DNA of 64,000 nt. Source: Hirschia baltica ATCC 49814. GTDB taxonomy: Bacteria; Pseudomonadota; Alphaproteobacteria; Caulobacterales; Hyphomonadaceae. This document shows positions 35,825 through 44,553 of the stretch, piece after piece. Below the pieces are notes generated by a model. The model worked only from the letters and a program-made list of their open reading frames with translations. It did no database searches and was not told the origin of the DNA. Each line of letters opens with the position of its first letter. Within the stretch, counting starts at the first letter, position 1. The DNA lies in assembly GCF_000023785.1 (NCBI RefSeq), contig NC_012982.1, forward strand, positions 1,054,001-1,118,000. The letters are read 5' to 3'. Made by a program: the position numbers and the translations under genes.

Positions 35825-36754
35825 TTAGATTAGAAATATAGACGACAATCCAAACCCGACTAAAAGCAATAAAGAAGCTTCTCTGTTTGATTTAAACAAA
35901 ATCAGCGCTCTATCACCCATATCTGGAGATGTCTTTATCGCCTGTAACATTAAATGGCCACCGAAAATTGCAACACCGAGCAGGCCAATAGGCGCTTGCT
36001 TTAATAGGCAGGCTGTTGAAACTAAAATCACAGACAGGCCATAAAGGATGAAGGTTGCTGATTGCACTTTTGCGCCAAAGCGGCGGGCGGTCGATTTCAC
36101 GCCAATCATTGCGTCATCTTCAATATCTTGAAGCGCGTATATTGTGTCATACCCAATCGTCCAGAAGACGAATCCTAGATATAAAATCATGTCAGCCATT
36201 TCAATGCGCTGGTTCACCGCAGCAATAGCGACCAGAATTGCCCAATTAAAAGTGAAACCTAACCATGCTTGCGGCCACCATGTGATCCGCTTCATGAGCG
36301 GATAGGCTGCAATGAGCGGGATTGATAAAAGGGAGACAATTTGTGCGGTTCTCGGCAAGGTGAGCAAAACACATAATCCGATGGAGCATTGAATTAATGT
36401 CCAGATCCAAGCCTTTTTGACACTGACGCGACCTGCAGGAATCGGGCGTCCAGCCGTGCGATCAACTTTTGCATCAAAGTCTTTATCGAGAATATCATTA
36501 TAGGTGCAACCGGCTCCGCGCATGGCAATTGCACCTATAAAAATAAGGATAGCTAATTGCAAATCGCTCCAGTGTGGCAGCTCATTTAAACGCGTAAATG
36601 CAATCGCGATCCATCCTGGGATGGCGAGCAACCAAATGCCAATGGGGCGATCATAGCGTGACAAACGGCAATATGGTTCAAACCAATTTGGCATTTTATC
36701 GACCCAAGACGTGGGTTGGGCATCTTTAGGGATAAGAGGCGAGCTCTGGTTCAT
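35825..36754 (-). CDS. ubiA: 4-hydroxybenzoate polyprenyltransferase
   Basis: Prenylates 4-hydroxybenzoate in ubiquinone synthesis, in the inner membrane. 309 residues with about eight or nine spans. The first Asp-rich motif is NDILDKDFDAKVDRT with the expected DxxxD spacing, and the second is YALQDIEDDAMIGVKSTA. The N-terminal WLLAIPGWIAIAF and RAGCTYNDI blocks match UbiA rather than heme O synthase (ctaB lies at 47 kb). The start ATG overlaps the stop of the small lipoprotein gene (ATGA). Confidence 0.95.
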   Translation of the reverse strand: MNQSSPLIPKDAQPTSWVDKMPNWFEPYCRLSRYDRPIGIWLLAIPGWIAIAFTRLNELPHWSDLQLAILIFIGAIAMRGAGCTYNDILDKDFDAKVDRTAGRPIPAGRVSVKKAWIWTLIQCSIGLCVLLTLPRTAQIVSLLSIPLIAAYPLMKRITWWPQAWLGFTFNWAILVAIAAVNQRIEMADMILYLGFVFWTIGYDTIYALQDIEDDAMIGVKSTARRFGAKVQSATFILYGLSVILVSTACLLKQAPIGLLGVAIFGGHLMLQAIKTSPDMGDRALILFKSNREASLLLLVGFGLSSIFLI

Positions 36755-36981
36755 TGGTCTATCTCTGTGTCAGAGGCTGTGTGTGTTTGTGCGTTAGGCG
36801 CGCGTTCTATGAAAATATCACATTCACCGGATTGGTTGTCTTGATAGCAACGACACTCTTTGAGTTCATAATCAAACTGACCACCAACTGATTTGCAATT
36901 TTCTATTTGAGCCTCACAAGCTATCAAGCTTGAGCAGGCCAATGCTAGAAATAACGAGGTGAAACTGAATTTTTTCTTCAT
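36751..36981 (-). CDS. Small cysteine-rich lipoprotein, hypothetical
   Basis: 76 residues; family not recognised. The signal peptide MKKKFSFTSLFLALACSS ends with lipobox LIAC. The mature part carries four more cysteines in a short span (NCKSVGG...ECRCYQDNQSGEC), probably two disulfides in the periplasm, and then a polar tail. It overlaps ubiA by 4 bases (ATGA) and is probably translated with it. Length, signal peptide and coupling support a real gene. Confidence 0.75.
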   Translation of the reverse strand: MKKKFSFTSLFLALACSSLIACEAQIENCKSVGGQFDYELKECRCYQDNQSGECDIFIERAPNAQTHTASDTEIDQ

Positions 36982-37044
36982 ATCTGGAGAAGACTTTCAT
37001 TCGAGTGTTGAGCCTTTGCGCAAATTTGCCCATAAACTTGCCCT

Positions 37045-37815
37045 ATGAGCACGATCCCACGCCTTTTCGTCAAGGCCGATTTAACCCTTGGCGCCCCAAT
37101 CGCTTTGACCTCTGAGCAGGCCAATTACCTTTTTCGCGTTTTGCGTTTGTCAAAGAATGACGCTGTGCGTGTTTTTAATGGACGTGACGGTGAATGGCGG
37201 GCGAGCGTAACAGAAGTCATGCGCTCTGCTGGTTTTTTGTGTTTGGAGGAGTTGATTGTCCCGCAAGCTGTTATTGGTGATTTACAGTTATTGTTTGCTC
37301 CTTTGAAAAAGACCTGCACGGACTTTGTGGTTGAGAAAGCCACCGAGCTTGGTGTGACAATGATTCAGCCAGTGATTACCAAGCGAACACAAACCAGCAC
37401 AGTGCGTGTGTCTCGGCTCGAGAAAATTGTTGAAGAAGCAGCCGAGCAAACCGAAAGATTGGATATTCCACTTGTTCAGGAACCAATTCAATTGCTGGAA
37501 GCTTTAGGGAAGTGGGATAAGAATCGGCGGTTGGTCTTTTGTGATGAAGCCGGTGATGATCCAACAGAAAACTGGGGCGGCGATGTTGGGCGCGCTCGTC
37601 CTATGATGGAAGCGATATCTGAACTGAAAGATGGTTTGGCTGCAATACTGATCGGGCCAGAGGGTGGTTTTTCACCAGAAGAACGCAAATATCTGCGTCA
37701 GCAAGATTATGTCATACCCGTTACTTTAGGGCCGCGTATCTTGCGCGCTGAGACGGCTGCTGTGTCGGCGCTGACATTGTGGCAGGCCGCACGTGGGGAT
37801 TGGCGAGCATCATAG
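37045..37815 (+). CDS. rsmE: 16S rRNA m3U1498 methyltransferase
   Basis: Methylates U1498 of 16S rRNA. 256 residues, SPOUT fold. The N-terminal PUA-like part begins PRLFVKADLTLGAPIALTSEQANYLFRVLRL with VRVFNGRDGEW. The knot region contains KATELGVTMIQPVITKRTQT and the SAM-binding IGPEGGFSPEERKYL, then TLGPRILRAETAAVSALTLWQ, all family hallmarks. It is divergent from the small lipoprotein-ubiA pair (63 bases between start codons). Confidence 0.96.
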   Translation: MSTIPRLFVKADLTLGAPIALTSEQANYLFRVLRLSKNDAVRVFNGRDGEWRASVTEVMRSAGFLCLEELIVPQAVIGDLQLLFAPLKKTCTDFVVEKATELGVTMIQPVITKRTQTSTVRVSRLEKIVEEAAEQTERLDIPLVQEPIQLLEALGKWDKNRRLVFCDEAGDDPTENWGGDVGRARPMMEAISELKDGLAAILIGPEGGFSPEERKYLRQQDYVIPVTLGPRILRAETAAVSALTLWQAARGDWRAS

Positions 37816-37907
37816 CTGGAGCTTATTCACACTATAACTGGAGTGTTTTGGCAATCTGGCTAATCATTTTTAGATACAGTCAGAATTTGGTAAACATGTC
37901 CGACATT

Positions 37908-37945
37908 TGAATGTTGAAGTAAAATTATCGTTATTTCAACGTTCA
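37908..37945. promoter_or_regulatory. 15-bp stem-loop upstream of gshA
   Basis: TGAATGTTGAAGTAA (37908-37922) pairs with TTATTTCAACGTTCA (37931-37945) through 13 Watson-Crick and two G-U pairs around an 8-base loop. It lies 95 bases before the gshA ATG and 92 bases after rsmE. It has no T-tract and could be a leader element or a weak rsmE terminator; the role is unknown. Confidence 0.5.
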
Positions 37946-38040
37946 GGTCTTGGCTAGAGACACACAAGCACCTATTTGCGACTAAGTTTAATATCAATAG
38001 CTGCACAAATTTTGTGGCGATTCATGCAGGGGCAGTTTCC

Positions 38041-39417
38041 ATGTCTACGCCGACTAAACCAATCGATTCAAATGCGCCTCGAATTGAGTCAAAGGATGAG
38101 CTGATCGCGCATCTTGCGAAAGGATGTAAGCCCCGCGAAGAATGGCGGATTGGAACGGAACACGAGAAATTCGGCTTTCTGAAAGATGGTAATCAGCCTG
38201 TTCCTTATGACGGTCATGCTTCAGTGCGCTCAATGCTTGAAGGGCTTAGAGATCGCTTTAATTGGGAGCCAATTGAAGAAGATGGTCGCATTATCGGCCT
38301 TAAAAAAGATGGTGCTTCGGTAAGTTTAGAGCCGGGTGGTCAATTTGAGCTGTCGGGTGCACCGCTAGAGCACATTCATCAGACATGTAATGAAGTTGGT
38401 GTTCACTTAAAGGAAGTGCGTGAAATTGCTGATGAAATTGGTGTTGCATTTCTCGGTCTTGGTTTTTCACCAATATGGTCATTAGAAGAAACGCCTATGA
38501 TGCCAAAAGGGCGTTATAAAATTATGCGTGACTATATGATGAAAGTCGGGCGTCTTGGGCGTCAAATGATGTTTCGTTCCTGTACTGTGCAAACAAATTT
38601 AGATTATTCATCAGAAGCTGACATGGTGAAGAAGATGCGGGTATCGCTGGCGCTTCAACCTGTGGCGACGGCTTTGTTCGCGAATTCTCCTTTTAATGAA
38701 GGGCGTACAAACGGGTTTCAATCCTATCGCGCGCATGTGTGGACAGACACTGACCCTGACCGCACGGGCATGCTGCCATTTGCCTTTGAAGAAGGCTATG
38801 GATTTGAACGATATGTAGATTACGTCCTTGATACACCTATGTATTTTGTTCGCCGAAATGGTGAATATATGGATGCATCTGGAAAGTCTTTCCGTGATTT
38901 TCTGGATGGAAAACTAGATATAATTCCCGGCGACAAACCGACAATGGATGATTTTGATGATCACATGTCGACATTGTTTCCAGAAGTGCGCCTAAAACAA
39001 TTTCTTGAAATGCGAGGCGCTGATTCTGGTCCTTGGGGACAAATTTGTGCACTGCCTGCCTTCTGGGTTGGCTTATTATATGATGAGCAAAGTCTCAATG
39101 ATGCTTGGGAGCTTGTACGTCACTGGAGCGTGGCTGAGCGTGAAAGCATGCGACGTTGTGCGCCTGTTATGGGTTTGGCCTCACCAATTCGTACACAAAC
39201 TTTGCAAGATATTGCTAAAGAAGTGTTGGCTTTGTCTCGAGCTGGTCTAAAGCGACGTGCAAAATTGTCTTCATCTGGTGACGACGAAACAGGGTTCTTG
39301 ACACAGCTCGATCAGATTGCAGAAACAGGTGAAAATGCTGCGCAAATAATGTTGAAGAAATATCATGGTGAGTGGAACCGCGATCTTTCACATGCATTTA
39401 AAGAATATGCATACTAG
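38041..39417 (+). CDS. gshA: Glutamate-cysteine ligase
   Basis: First step of glutathione synthesis. 458 residues from the ATG at 38041, which has a good ribosome site (AGGGGCAG); a GTG 27 bases upstream is the longer alternative. The sequence is of the alphaproteobacterial/plant GCS2 type: EWRIGTEHEKFGF with the catalytic Glu near residue 40, EPGGQFELSGAPLEHIHQTCNEV, FRSCTVQTNLDYSSEADMVKKMRVSLALQPVATALFANSPF and EMRGADSGPWGQICALPAFWVGLLYD. No gshB occurs in the window. Confidence 0.95.
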   Translation: MSTPTKPIDSNAPRIESKDELIAHLAKGCKPREEWRIGTEHEKFGFLKDGNQPVPYDGHASVRSMLEGLRDRFNWEPIEEDGRIIGLKKDGASVSLEPGGQFELSGAPLEHIHQTCNEVGVHLKEVREIADEIGVAFLGLGFSPIWSLEETPMMPKGRYKIMRDYMMKVGRLGRQMMFRSCTVQTNLDYSSEADMVKKMRVSLALQPVATALFANSPFNEGRTNGFQSYRAHVWTDTDPDRTGMLPFAFEEGYGFERYVDYVLDTPMYFVRRNGEYMDASGKSFRDFLDGKLDIIPGDKPTMDDFDDHMSTLFPEVRLKQFLEMRGADSGPWGQICALPAFWVGLLYDEQSLNDAWELVRHWSVAERESMRRCAPVMGLASPIRTQTLQDIAKEVLALSRAGLKRRAKLSSSGDDETGFLTQLDQIAETGENAAQIMLKKYHGEWNRDLSHAFKEYAY

Positions 39418-39470
39418 CATTTGTAACGCTCAATCAAATATTAGCGTGCATTCAAAAGTGAGGTGGCGAG

Positions 39471-40502
39471 TTAATTCGCACCTCCTGGCGTTTTGTATGT
39501 AGAAGACATTACACCGACGCATTTTATTCTCGAACCTGTACAGTCGTTCGCGTCCTGCTCTAGCCAGTATTTGGTAACAAATGCCATTTTTTCAGTTTTC
39601 CTATCAACAATAATTGCCATATCATTGAGTAGGTTTAGGCCAATTAAGATAGACGGGCTTTGGGTCAAATTTATATGCTCAAGGGCTGGCGCATCAAAAA
39701 TAAGTGCACGCGAAGGGTTCCATGTGAGATTGGACGTTTTAACTTTACCCAAATTCACGTGATGCATTGTGGTTTCTTCGCCGTTTACATCTGAAAAAGT
39801 AGCAGTTTTTAAAGTTCGACCACGCTTCTCTAATTTTTTGGCGAGCGTTGTATTGATTACTGTAAAATTTATTCCGGTATCAAGAATAGCGGTTGCGCGC
39901 ACACCTGAGACCTTAACGGGCACTGTGAGGAGACGCATATTGTCTCCGAAATTTGTGAGTTTTGACCATCTAAGTTGGTCAATATTGTTATCAAAATCAA
40001 AATGAGACAGCCTGTTTCCTAGGGATAACTCACTATCTAAGAAATTAATCATGAGGTAGCGCTGGTCTTCGGTTGCAGACATTAGGAAGTCTGTTCCGAT
40101 CAATCCCTGCACGGAAGGGTCGGCGATACTATCAGAGTTGTCGAGGATTAAGACATGCCCCGCAAAATTCAAAGGACCGGCTGACAGTGCTTCCATGACG
40201 ACTGTGTCAGAAAGTTCGCTTCCAATGAGACCATGTACCATTCTGTTTGCGACATGTCGTTCCAGTTTGAGCTGAGAAAATGTTGATTTCCTGACCGCTG
40301 ACATACTCGCGGCAGTATCAAGAATGACAGGAATAGTCGTGCTGTCATTGATGGAAATGTCAAAGGCATATAGTCCATCTATCGAGCGTGTGAGGGGGAT
40401 TGTGAAGGCCGCATTTTCTTTTTGGACAGCCTCTGAAGGTGAGACATGGGCCGTAAATATGGCGACAGAAGTGAGCAAAACTTTTGAGAAAGTCGTCAAC
40501 AT
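39471..40502 (-). CDS. Exported retropepsin-like aspartic protease with two domains
   Basis: 343 residues with a signal peptide (MLTTFSKVLLTSVAIFTAHVSP). Two retropepsin-like motifs are seen: VILDTAASMSAV at about residue 55-66 and ATAILDTGINFTVINTTLAKKL at about 205-225, each followed by a GLIG/LNLLN-type flap-partner block (VHGLIGSELSD, GLIGTDFLM, LIGLNLLNDMAII). One chain therefore appears to carry both catalytic aspartates, unlike single-domain dimeric retropepsins. The first motif is DTAAS instead of DT/SG, a deviation at the glycine. Probably periplasmic. The substrate is unknown. Confidence 0.82.
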   Translation of the reverse strand: MLTTFSKVLLTSVAIFTAHVSPSEAVQKENAAFTIPLTRSIDGLYAFDISINDSTTIPVILDTAASMSAVRKSTFSQLKLERHVANRMVHGLIGSELSDTVVMEALSAGPLNFAGHVLILDNSDSIADPSVQGLIGTDFLMSATEDQRYLMINFLDSELSLGNRLSHFDFDNNIDQLRWSKLTNFGDNMRLLTVPVKVSGVRATAILDTGINFTVINTTLAKKLEKRGRTLKTATFSDVNGEETTMHHVNLGKVKTSNLTWNPSRALIFDAPALEHINLTQSPSILIGLNLLNDMAIIVDRKTEKMAFVTKYWLEQDANDCTGSRIKCVGVMSSTYKTPGGAN

Positions 40503-40788
40503 GATGGTAATTTCCTCGCTATTTTTATTTATTTTTTTCGTAACAATAGCATAAATTTCACCAAAAATGGATTTGGGCGGCTAAAATGGTTAAATGCGAC
40601 AAAAGTTTGGTGAGTTCGGATCAGAATATTTCGTGTTCTAGTAGATCTTAGGGCATTTTCCCTGCCGTTTTGCCTGAAACTGCATTTTTATCCTTCAATT
40701 CATGCGTCCATTTCTTCAAATCGCTTGAGAAACTCGAATTTGCGTGCTTGTCTTGCCGCCAACTTAAAACAACGCCATCGGGGGCGAA

Positions 40789-42537
40789 ATGACAGAAACG
40801 ACTATTGAAGATTCGCAGGACAAGACCATTCTTGGTCATCCGCGCGGATTATTTGTATTGTTCTTTGCAGAAATGTGGGAACGCTTTTCATACTATGGTA
40901 TGCGCGGTCTACTAATACTGTATCTGACGCAACATTTCTTATTCTCAGATCATAAATCATCTCTAATTTATGGGGCTTATGTTTCCCTTGTTTACGTCAT
41001 GGGAATTGTTGGCGGTATACTTGCCGATCGGTATCTTGGAAAACGTAAAGCTATTATTTTTGGAGCGGTATTGCTGACAATTGGCCATTTTGGAATGGCA
41101 TTTGAAGGTTCAGGTTCCAAGCAGATAATGACGTATTCAGGCGCTGAATATGAACTGAAACTTGATGGACGCGGCGGTGATGCAATCCCATACGTGCTGT
41201 CTGAAACTGGTCGCTCTGATATTTCATATGATGAGGGTGGTTCAATGATGGTGATTGCTGATTCAGCGCAAGTTGGATTGCCTGAAACAATTGCTAGAGA
41301 AGACTACACCACGTCGGTTGTTCAAGAAGATTTGTATGTGAACATACTCTATCTATCTCTTGCCATTATCATTGCTGGTGTTGCGTTTCTGAAACCAAAT
41401 ATTTCTGCAATTGTGGGTGATCTATACGGCATTGGCGATGTACGCCGTGATTCTGGTTTTACCATTTTCTATATGGGGATTAACCTCGGGTCATTCATAG
41501 CGTCATTTGCATGTGGAATTCTCGGTATTGTATATGGCTGGAAATATGGTTTTGGTCTTGCTGGTATTGGAATGTTGCTCGGCCTTGTTACCTTTATTGG
41601 ATTTAAAGGGTGGTTGAACGGAAAGGGAGAAGCTCCTTCCGAAACCAAGCTAAAACAATCAGTTTTAGGACCGATCAATGTGGAAATGCTTTGCTATGCC
41701 AGCGCTGTTATAATTGCCATTTTAGCTATCTGGCTGATTAAGAATGCAGAAATCGTTGCACCTCTGATGGGGATTGTCGGGATTGTCACATTCATAGCTT
41801 TGCTTGCTTATGCTTTCTTTAAGCTTGAAGGCGGGGAAAGAAGTGGAATGTTTGCTGTAATGTATTTTGCATTGGCACAGATTCCATTCTGGTCTCTATT
41901 TGAGCAGGCAGCTTCATCTTTGAACCTATTCACGGACAGGCTTGTTGACCGTACTATTTTGGGCTGGAATGTACCTGCTCCGGTCTTTCAGGCATTGAAC
42001 GCAGGTTTTATTTTCTTGTTCGCACCGTTGATCGCATGGATGTGGATTTTCCTTGCAAAACGTAAGCTTGAACCTTCCGCACCGGTCAAATTTGCAATTG
42101 GTGTATTTCTTGTTGCAGTTGGTTTCTTGGTGCTTGTTGCCGGAATGAAGCTAACAGGGCCTGGTGCCATGACAGGCGTGTTGTTTATTTTCCTCGTCTA
42201 TTGGGTTCACACGATGGGAGAGCTTTTCATCTCGCCTGTTGGTTTGTCTGCGACAACGAAAATGGCACCTTTGACTGCTGCTGCTTTGGCCATGAGTGTT
42301 TGGTTCTTGTATACAGGACTTTCGAATTCTCTTGCTGGTGTGATTGCTACAATGGCCGGTGCTGAAACAATTGGTGGTCAGATGGTCGATGCTGTTACTG
42401 CGAAGGCAACATATGAAGCTGTTTATACCAAGCTGGCTTATGTCGGTATGGGAATTGGTGTGGCTATGCTGGCAATGGGTCCGCTTGTTAAAAAGTGGAT
42501 GCGTGAAAAAGAAGAAAGCCAGATTGCGGATACCTAA
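40789..42537 (+). CDS. POT-family proton-coupled peptide transporter
   Basis: 582 residues, about 12-14 membrane spans. The POT signature is clear: FFAEMWERFSYYGMRGLLILYL at the N-terminus (ExxERFxYY), then YGAYVSLVYVMGIVGGILADRYLGKRKAI, and FYMGINLGSFIASFACG. A soluble insert of about 65 residues lies between spans 3 and 4 (residues 105-180), which makes the protein longer than typical DtpT/DtpA (about 490). Imports di- and tripeptides with protons across the inner membrane. A terminator follows. Confidence 0.93.
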   Translation: MTETTIEDSQDKTILGHPRGLFVLFFAEMWERFSYYGMRGLLILYLTQHFLFSDHKSSLIYGAYVSLVYVMGIVGGILADRYLGKRKAIIFGAVLLTIGHFGMAFEGSGSKQIMTYSGAEYELKLDGRGGDAIPYVLSETGRSDISYDEGGSMMVIADSAQVGLPETIAREDYTTSVVQEDLYVNILYLSLAIIIAGVAFLKPNISAIVGDLYGIGDVRRDSGFTIFYMGINLGSFIASFACGILGIVYGWKYGFGLAGIGMLLGLVTFIGFKGWLNGKGEAPSETKLKQSVLGPINVEMLCYASAVIIAILAIWLIKNAEIVAPLMGIVGIVTFIALLAYAFFKLEGGERSGMFAVMYFALAQIPFWSLFEQAASSLNLFTDRLVDRTILGWNVPAPVFQALNAGFIFLFAPLIAWMWIFLAKRKLEPSAPVKFAIGVFLVAVGFLVLVAGMKLTGPGAMTGVLFIFLVYWVHTMGELFISPVGLSATTKMAPLTAAALAMSVWFLYTGLSNSLAGVIATMAGAETIGGQMVDAVTAKATYEAVYTKLAYVGMGIGVAMLAMGPLVKKWMREKEESQIADT

Positions 42538-42561
42538 ACCGCTGAGGTGAATTAAAATAAG

Positions 42562-42596
42562 AAAGGGCGGCTTCGTGATTAGGAGCCGCCCTTTTA
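42562..42596 (+). terminator. Rho-independent terminator after POT transporter
   Basis: AAAGGGCGGCT (42562-42572) pairs with AGCCGCCCTTT (42584-42594) around an 11-base loop, followed by T-A-T. It lies between the convergent POT gene and tldD, and the A-run on its left lets it serve both strands. Confidence 0.88.
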
Positions 42597-42634
42597 TGTA
42601 GTGATTAGTTATTTAGTTTGGGGCTTTGTGAAGA

Positions 42635-44029
42635 TTAGCCAGCACCACCAACTGTGATGGCATCAATTTTCAAGCTTGGTTGACCAACCCCAACCGGCAC
42701 TGATTGGCCAGCTTTTCCGCAAGTGCCAACGCCATCATCAAGAGCAAAATCATTTCCGATCATAGAGACTTGCTGAAGCACTGTTGGGCCATGTCCAATG
42801 AGCGTCGCATTCTTCACAGGTGCGCCCACTTTACCATCTTCAATCATGTAAGCTTCTGTGCATTGGAATACGAACTGACCGTTTGTGATGTCGACTTGTC
42901 CGCCACCAAAATCAACGGCCCAGATGCCGCGTTTAACTGATTTTATCATTTCTTCTGGATCGTGATCTGCACCTGTCATGAATGTGTTTGTCATGCGTGG
43001 CATGGGCGAACACGCATAGCTTTCGCGGCGACCATTTCCTGTTGCGGCAACGCCCATAAGACGAGCATTCATGCGGTCTTGCATATAGCCTTTAAGAATG
43101 CCGTCCTCGATCAGTACTGTGCGCTGTGTTTGGGTGCCCTCATCATCAAAGGAGAGAGAACCACGGCGATCTTGAATTGTTCCGTCGTCAATGATTGTGA
43201 CACCCTTGGCGGCAACTTGTTCACCGATCTTTCCTGAATATATGGAAGAGCCTTTGCGGTTAAAATCACCTTCAAGGCCATGCCCTACAGCTTCATGGAG
43301 CAAGACTGCTGGCCAACCAGGGCCAAGAACAACTGGCATTTCTCCAGCAGGTGCAGGGATGGATTCTAAATTTACAGCAGCTTTTTTCATGGCGCGCTCA
43401 GCGAGCGCTTTCCAGCGAGCTGGTTGGATCCACTCATCATAGGCTGCGCGTCCACCTGCGCCGGCTCCACCTGTTTCACGGCGGCCATCTTTTTCCATTG
43501 TGATGGATACGTTTAATCGCACGAGGGGGCGGGCATCTGTGACGATTGCACCGCCTTGACGCATAATTTCGACTTCCGCCCGTGATCCGGCAAGCGATAC
43601 AGAAACTTGCACAACGCGGCTGTCTTGTGCGCGGCACCACGCATCAATTTCGGCCAATAAATTTGTTTTTGCGGCAAAATCAGGTGCGTCTGTTGGGTCA
43701 ACATCTGCATAGAGGCGTGAATTTACGGGGGCAGGTGGTTCGGCAAGCACGCCTGAGCGACCTTGCTTTGCAGCAGAAGCGGCATTTGCAGCGCGTTTCA
43801 ATGCGGGTTCTGTGATTTCACTAGCGTGGGCAAATCCAGTTGTTTCGCCAGACACAACGCGCAGGCCAAAACCTTTACCTGTGTCAAAGGCAGCTGATTT
43901 TAGCCGACCATCATCAAATACAAAACTTTCTGAGCGGGCCGTCTCTACATAAAGCTCACCATCATCTGCACCATGAAGGGCGTCATCGAGTATTTTAGAA
44001 GCAGCAGAGCGGTCGTAAAGTTCTGACAT
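42635..44029 (-). CDS. tldD: Metalloprotease TldD
   Basis: 464 residues. Catalytic partner of PmbA/TldE: the zinc motif HExxxH is present in VLLHEAVGHGLEGDFNRKGSS near residue 250. Other family blocks: DDGRLKSAAFDTGKGFGLRVVSGETTGFAHASE, YMQDRMNARLMGVAATGNGRRESYACSPMPRMTNTFM and QVDITNGQFVFQCTEAYMIEDGKVGAPVKNATLIG. It acts in the cytoplasm on peptides inserted through the channel of the TldD-TldE dimer. Its partner pmbA is about 13 kb away. Confidence 0.96.
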   Translation of the reverse strand: MSELYDRSAASKILDDALHGADDGELYVETARSESFVFDDGRLKSAAFDTGKGFGLRVVSGETTGFAHASEITEPALKRAANAASAAKQGRSGVLAEPPAPVNSRLYADVDPTDAPDFAAKTNLLAEIDAWCRAQDSRVVQVSVSLAGSRAEVEIMRQGGAIVTDARPLVRLNVSITMEKDGRRETGGAGAGGRAAYDEWIQPARWKALAERAMKKAAVNLESIPAPAGEMPVVLGPGWPAVLLHEAVGHGLEGDFNRKGSSIYSGKIGEQVAAKGVTIIDDGTIQDRRGSLSFDDEGTQTQRTVLIEDGILKGYMQDRMNARLMGVAATGNGRRESYACSPMPRMTNTFMTGADHDPEEMIKSVKRGIWAVDFGGGQVDITNGQFVFQCTEAYMIEDGKVGAPVKNATLIGHGPTVLQQVSMIGNDFALDDGVGTCGKAGQSVPVGVGQPSLKIDAITVGGAG

Positions 44030-44553
44030 AAAAGAGGGTCCGTTATTGAATGTTCAAACTGAACAGGGGAGTGAGCTGACAGTTTTACTCGTTGGGTTAG
44101 AGTGAGTGATCAGCATTTTGCACTTTGCGTGTTAATCTAAATGTTAGGGTGCGCCGTGATAACATTCAATAGTGATATTGCGCTTTGTACCATGTATCTG
44201 GTGGAACGATTAGAAATAAATATTGGCTTCAATCGTCGATTCGAATCGCACCAATCCGTTCTATTTGCCCATTTGGGGCTTAGCGCGGCAATACGTCTCA
44301 GCACAAAAATATCGGCTTTTTTCATTGAGTTTACGGGGATTTTGGCGATAAAGTGACGAAAACCCATTGCTTTGACACTTAGCCGACTTTTCAAAGGCTA
44401 AAGGGTCATGTTAGCGAGGGGACAAATAGGTGAATTGTGTGTAATTTTGGGCTTTGGCTGGATTGCGCATAGATTCGCATTGGTCCTGATTAAAGTTGCA
44501 TGTTTGATATCGTGTTGAATATGCGTGAAGAATTGAGGGAGACGCGCAAAGCT
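44030..44553. other. 524-base intergenic region between tldD and coxB
   Basis: Holds the promoters of tldD (minus) and the oxidase operon (plus). TGTTCA-AAC-TGAACA (44051-44065) is a near-by inverted repeat 21 bases upstream of the tldD ATG and may be an operator. A 71-codon open frame at 44141-44356 lacks a ribosome site and family similarity, so I do not call it. Otherwise I see nothing recognisable in it. Confidence 0.5.

Noticed and set aside
40648-40839. 63-codon minus-strand frame in the protease-POT gap
   Set aside because: Overlaps the POT start codon antisense, no signal peptide or known motif, and no ribosome site.
42635-44029. tldD as a duplicate copy of pmbA
   Set aside because: They share a fold but have distinct family motifs; HExxxH is only in tldD. 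They are the two different subunits of one enzyme, not a duplication in this genome.
44141-44356. 71-codon open frame in the tldD-coxB gap
   Set aside because: No ribosome site, no recognisable domain, and composition like non-coding DNA; one long frame in 500 bases is expected by chance.
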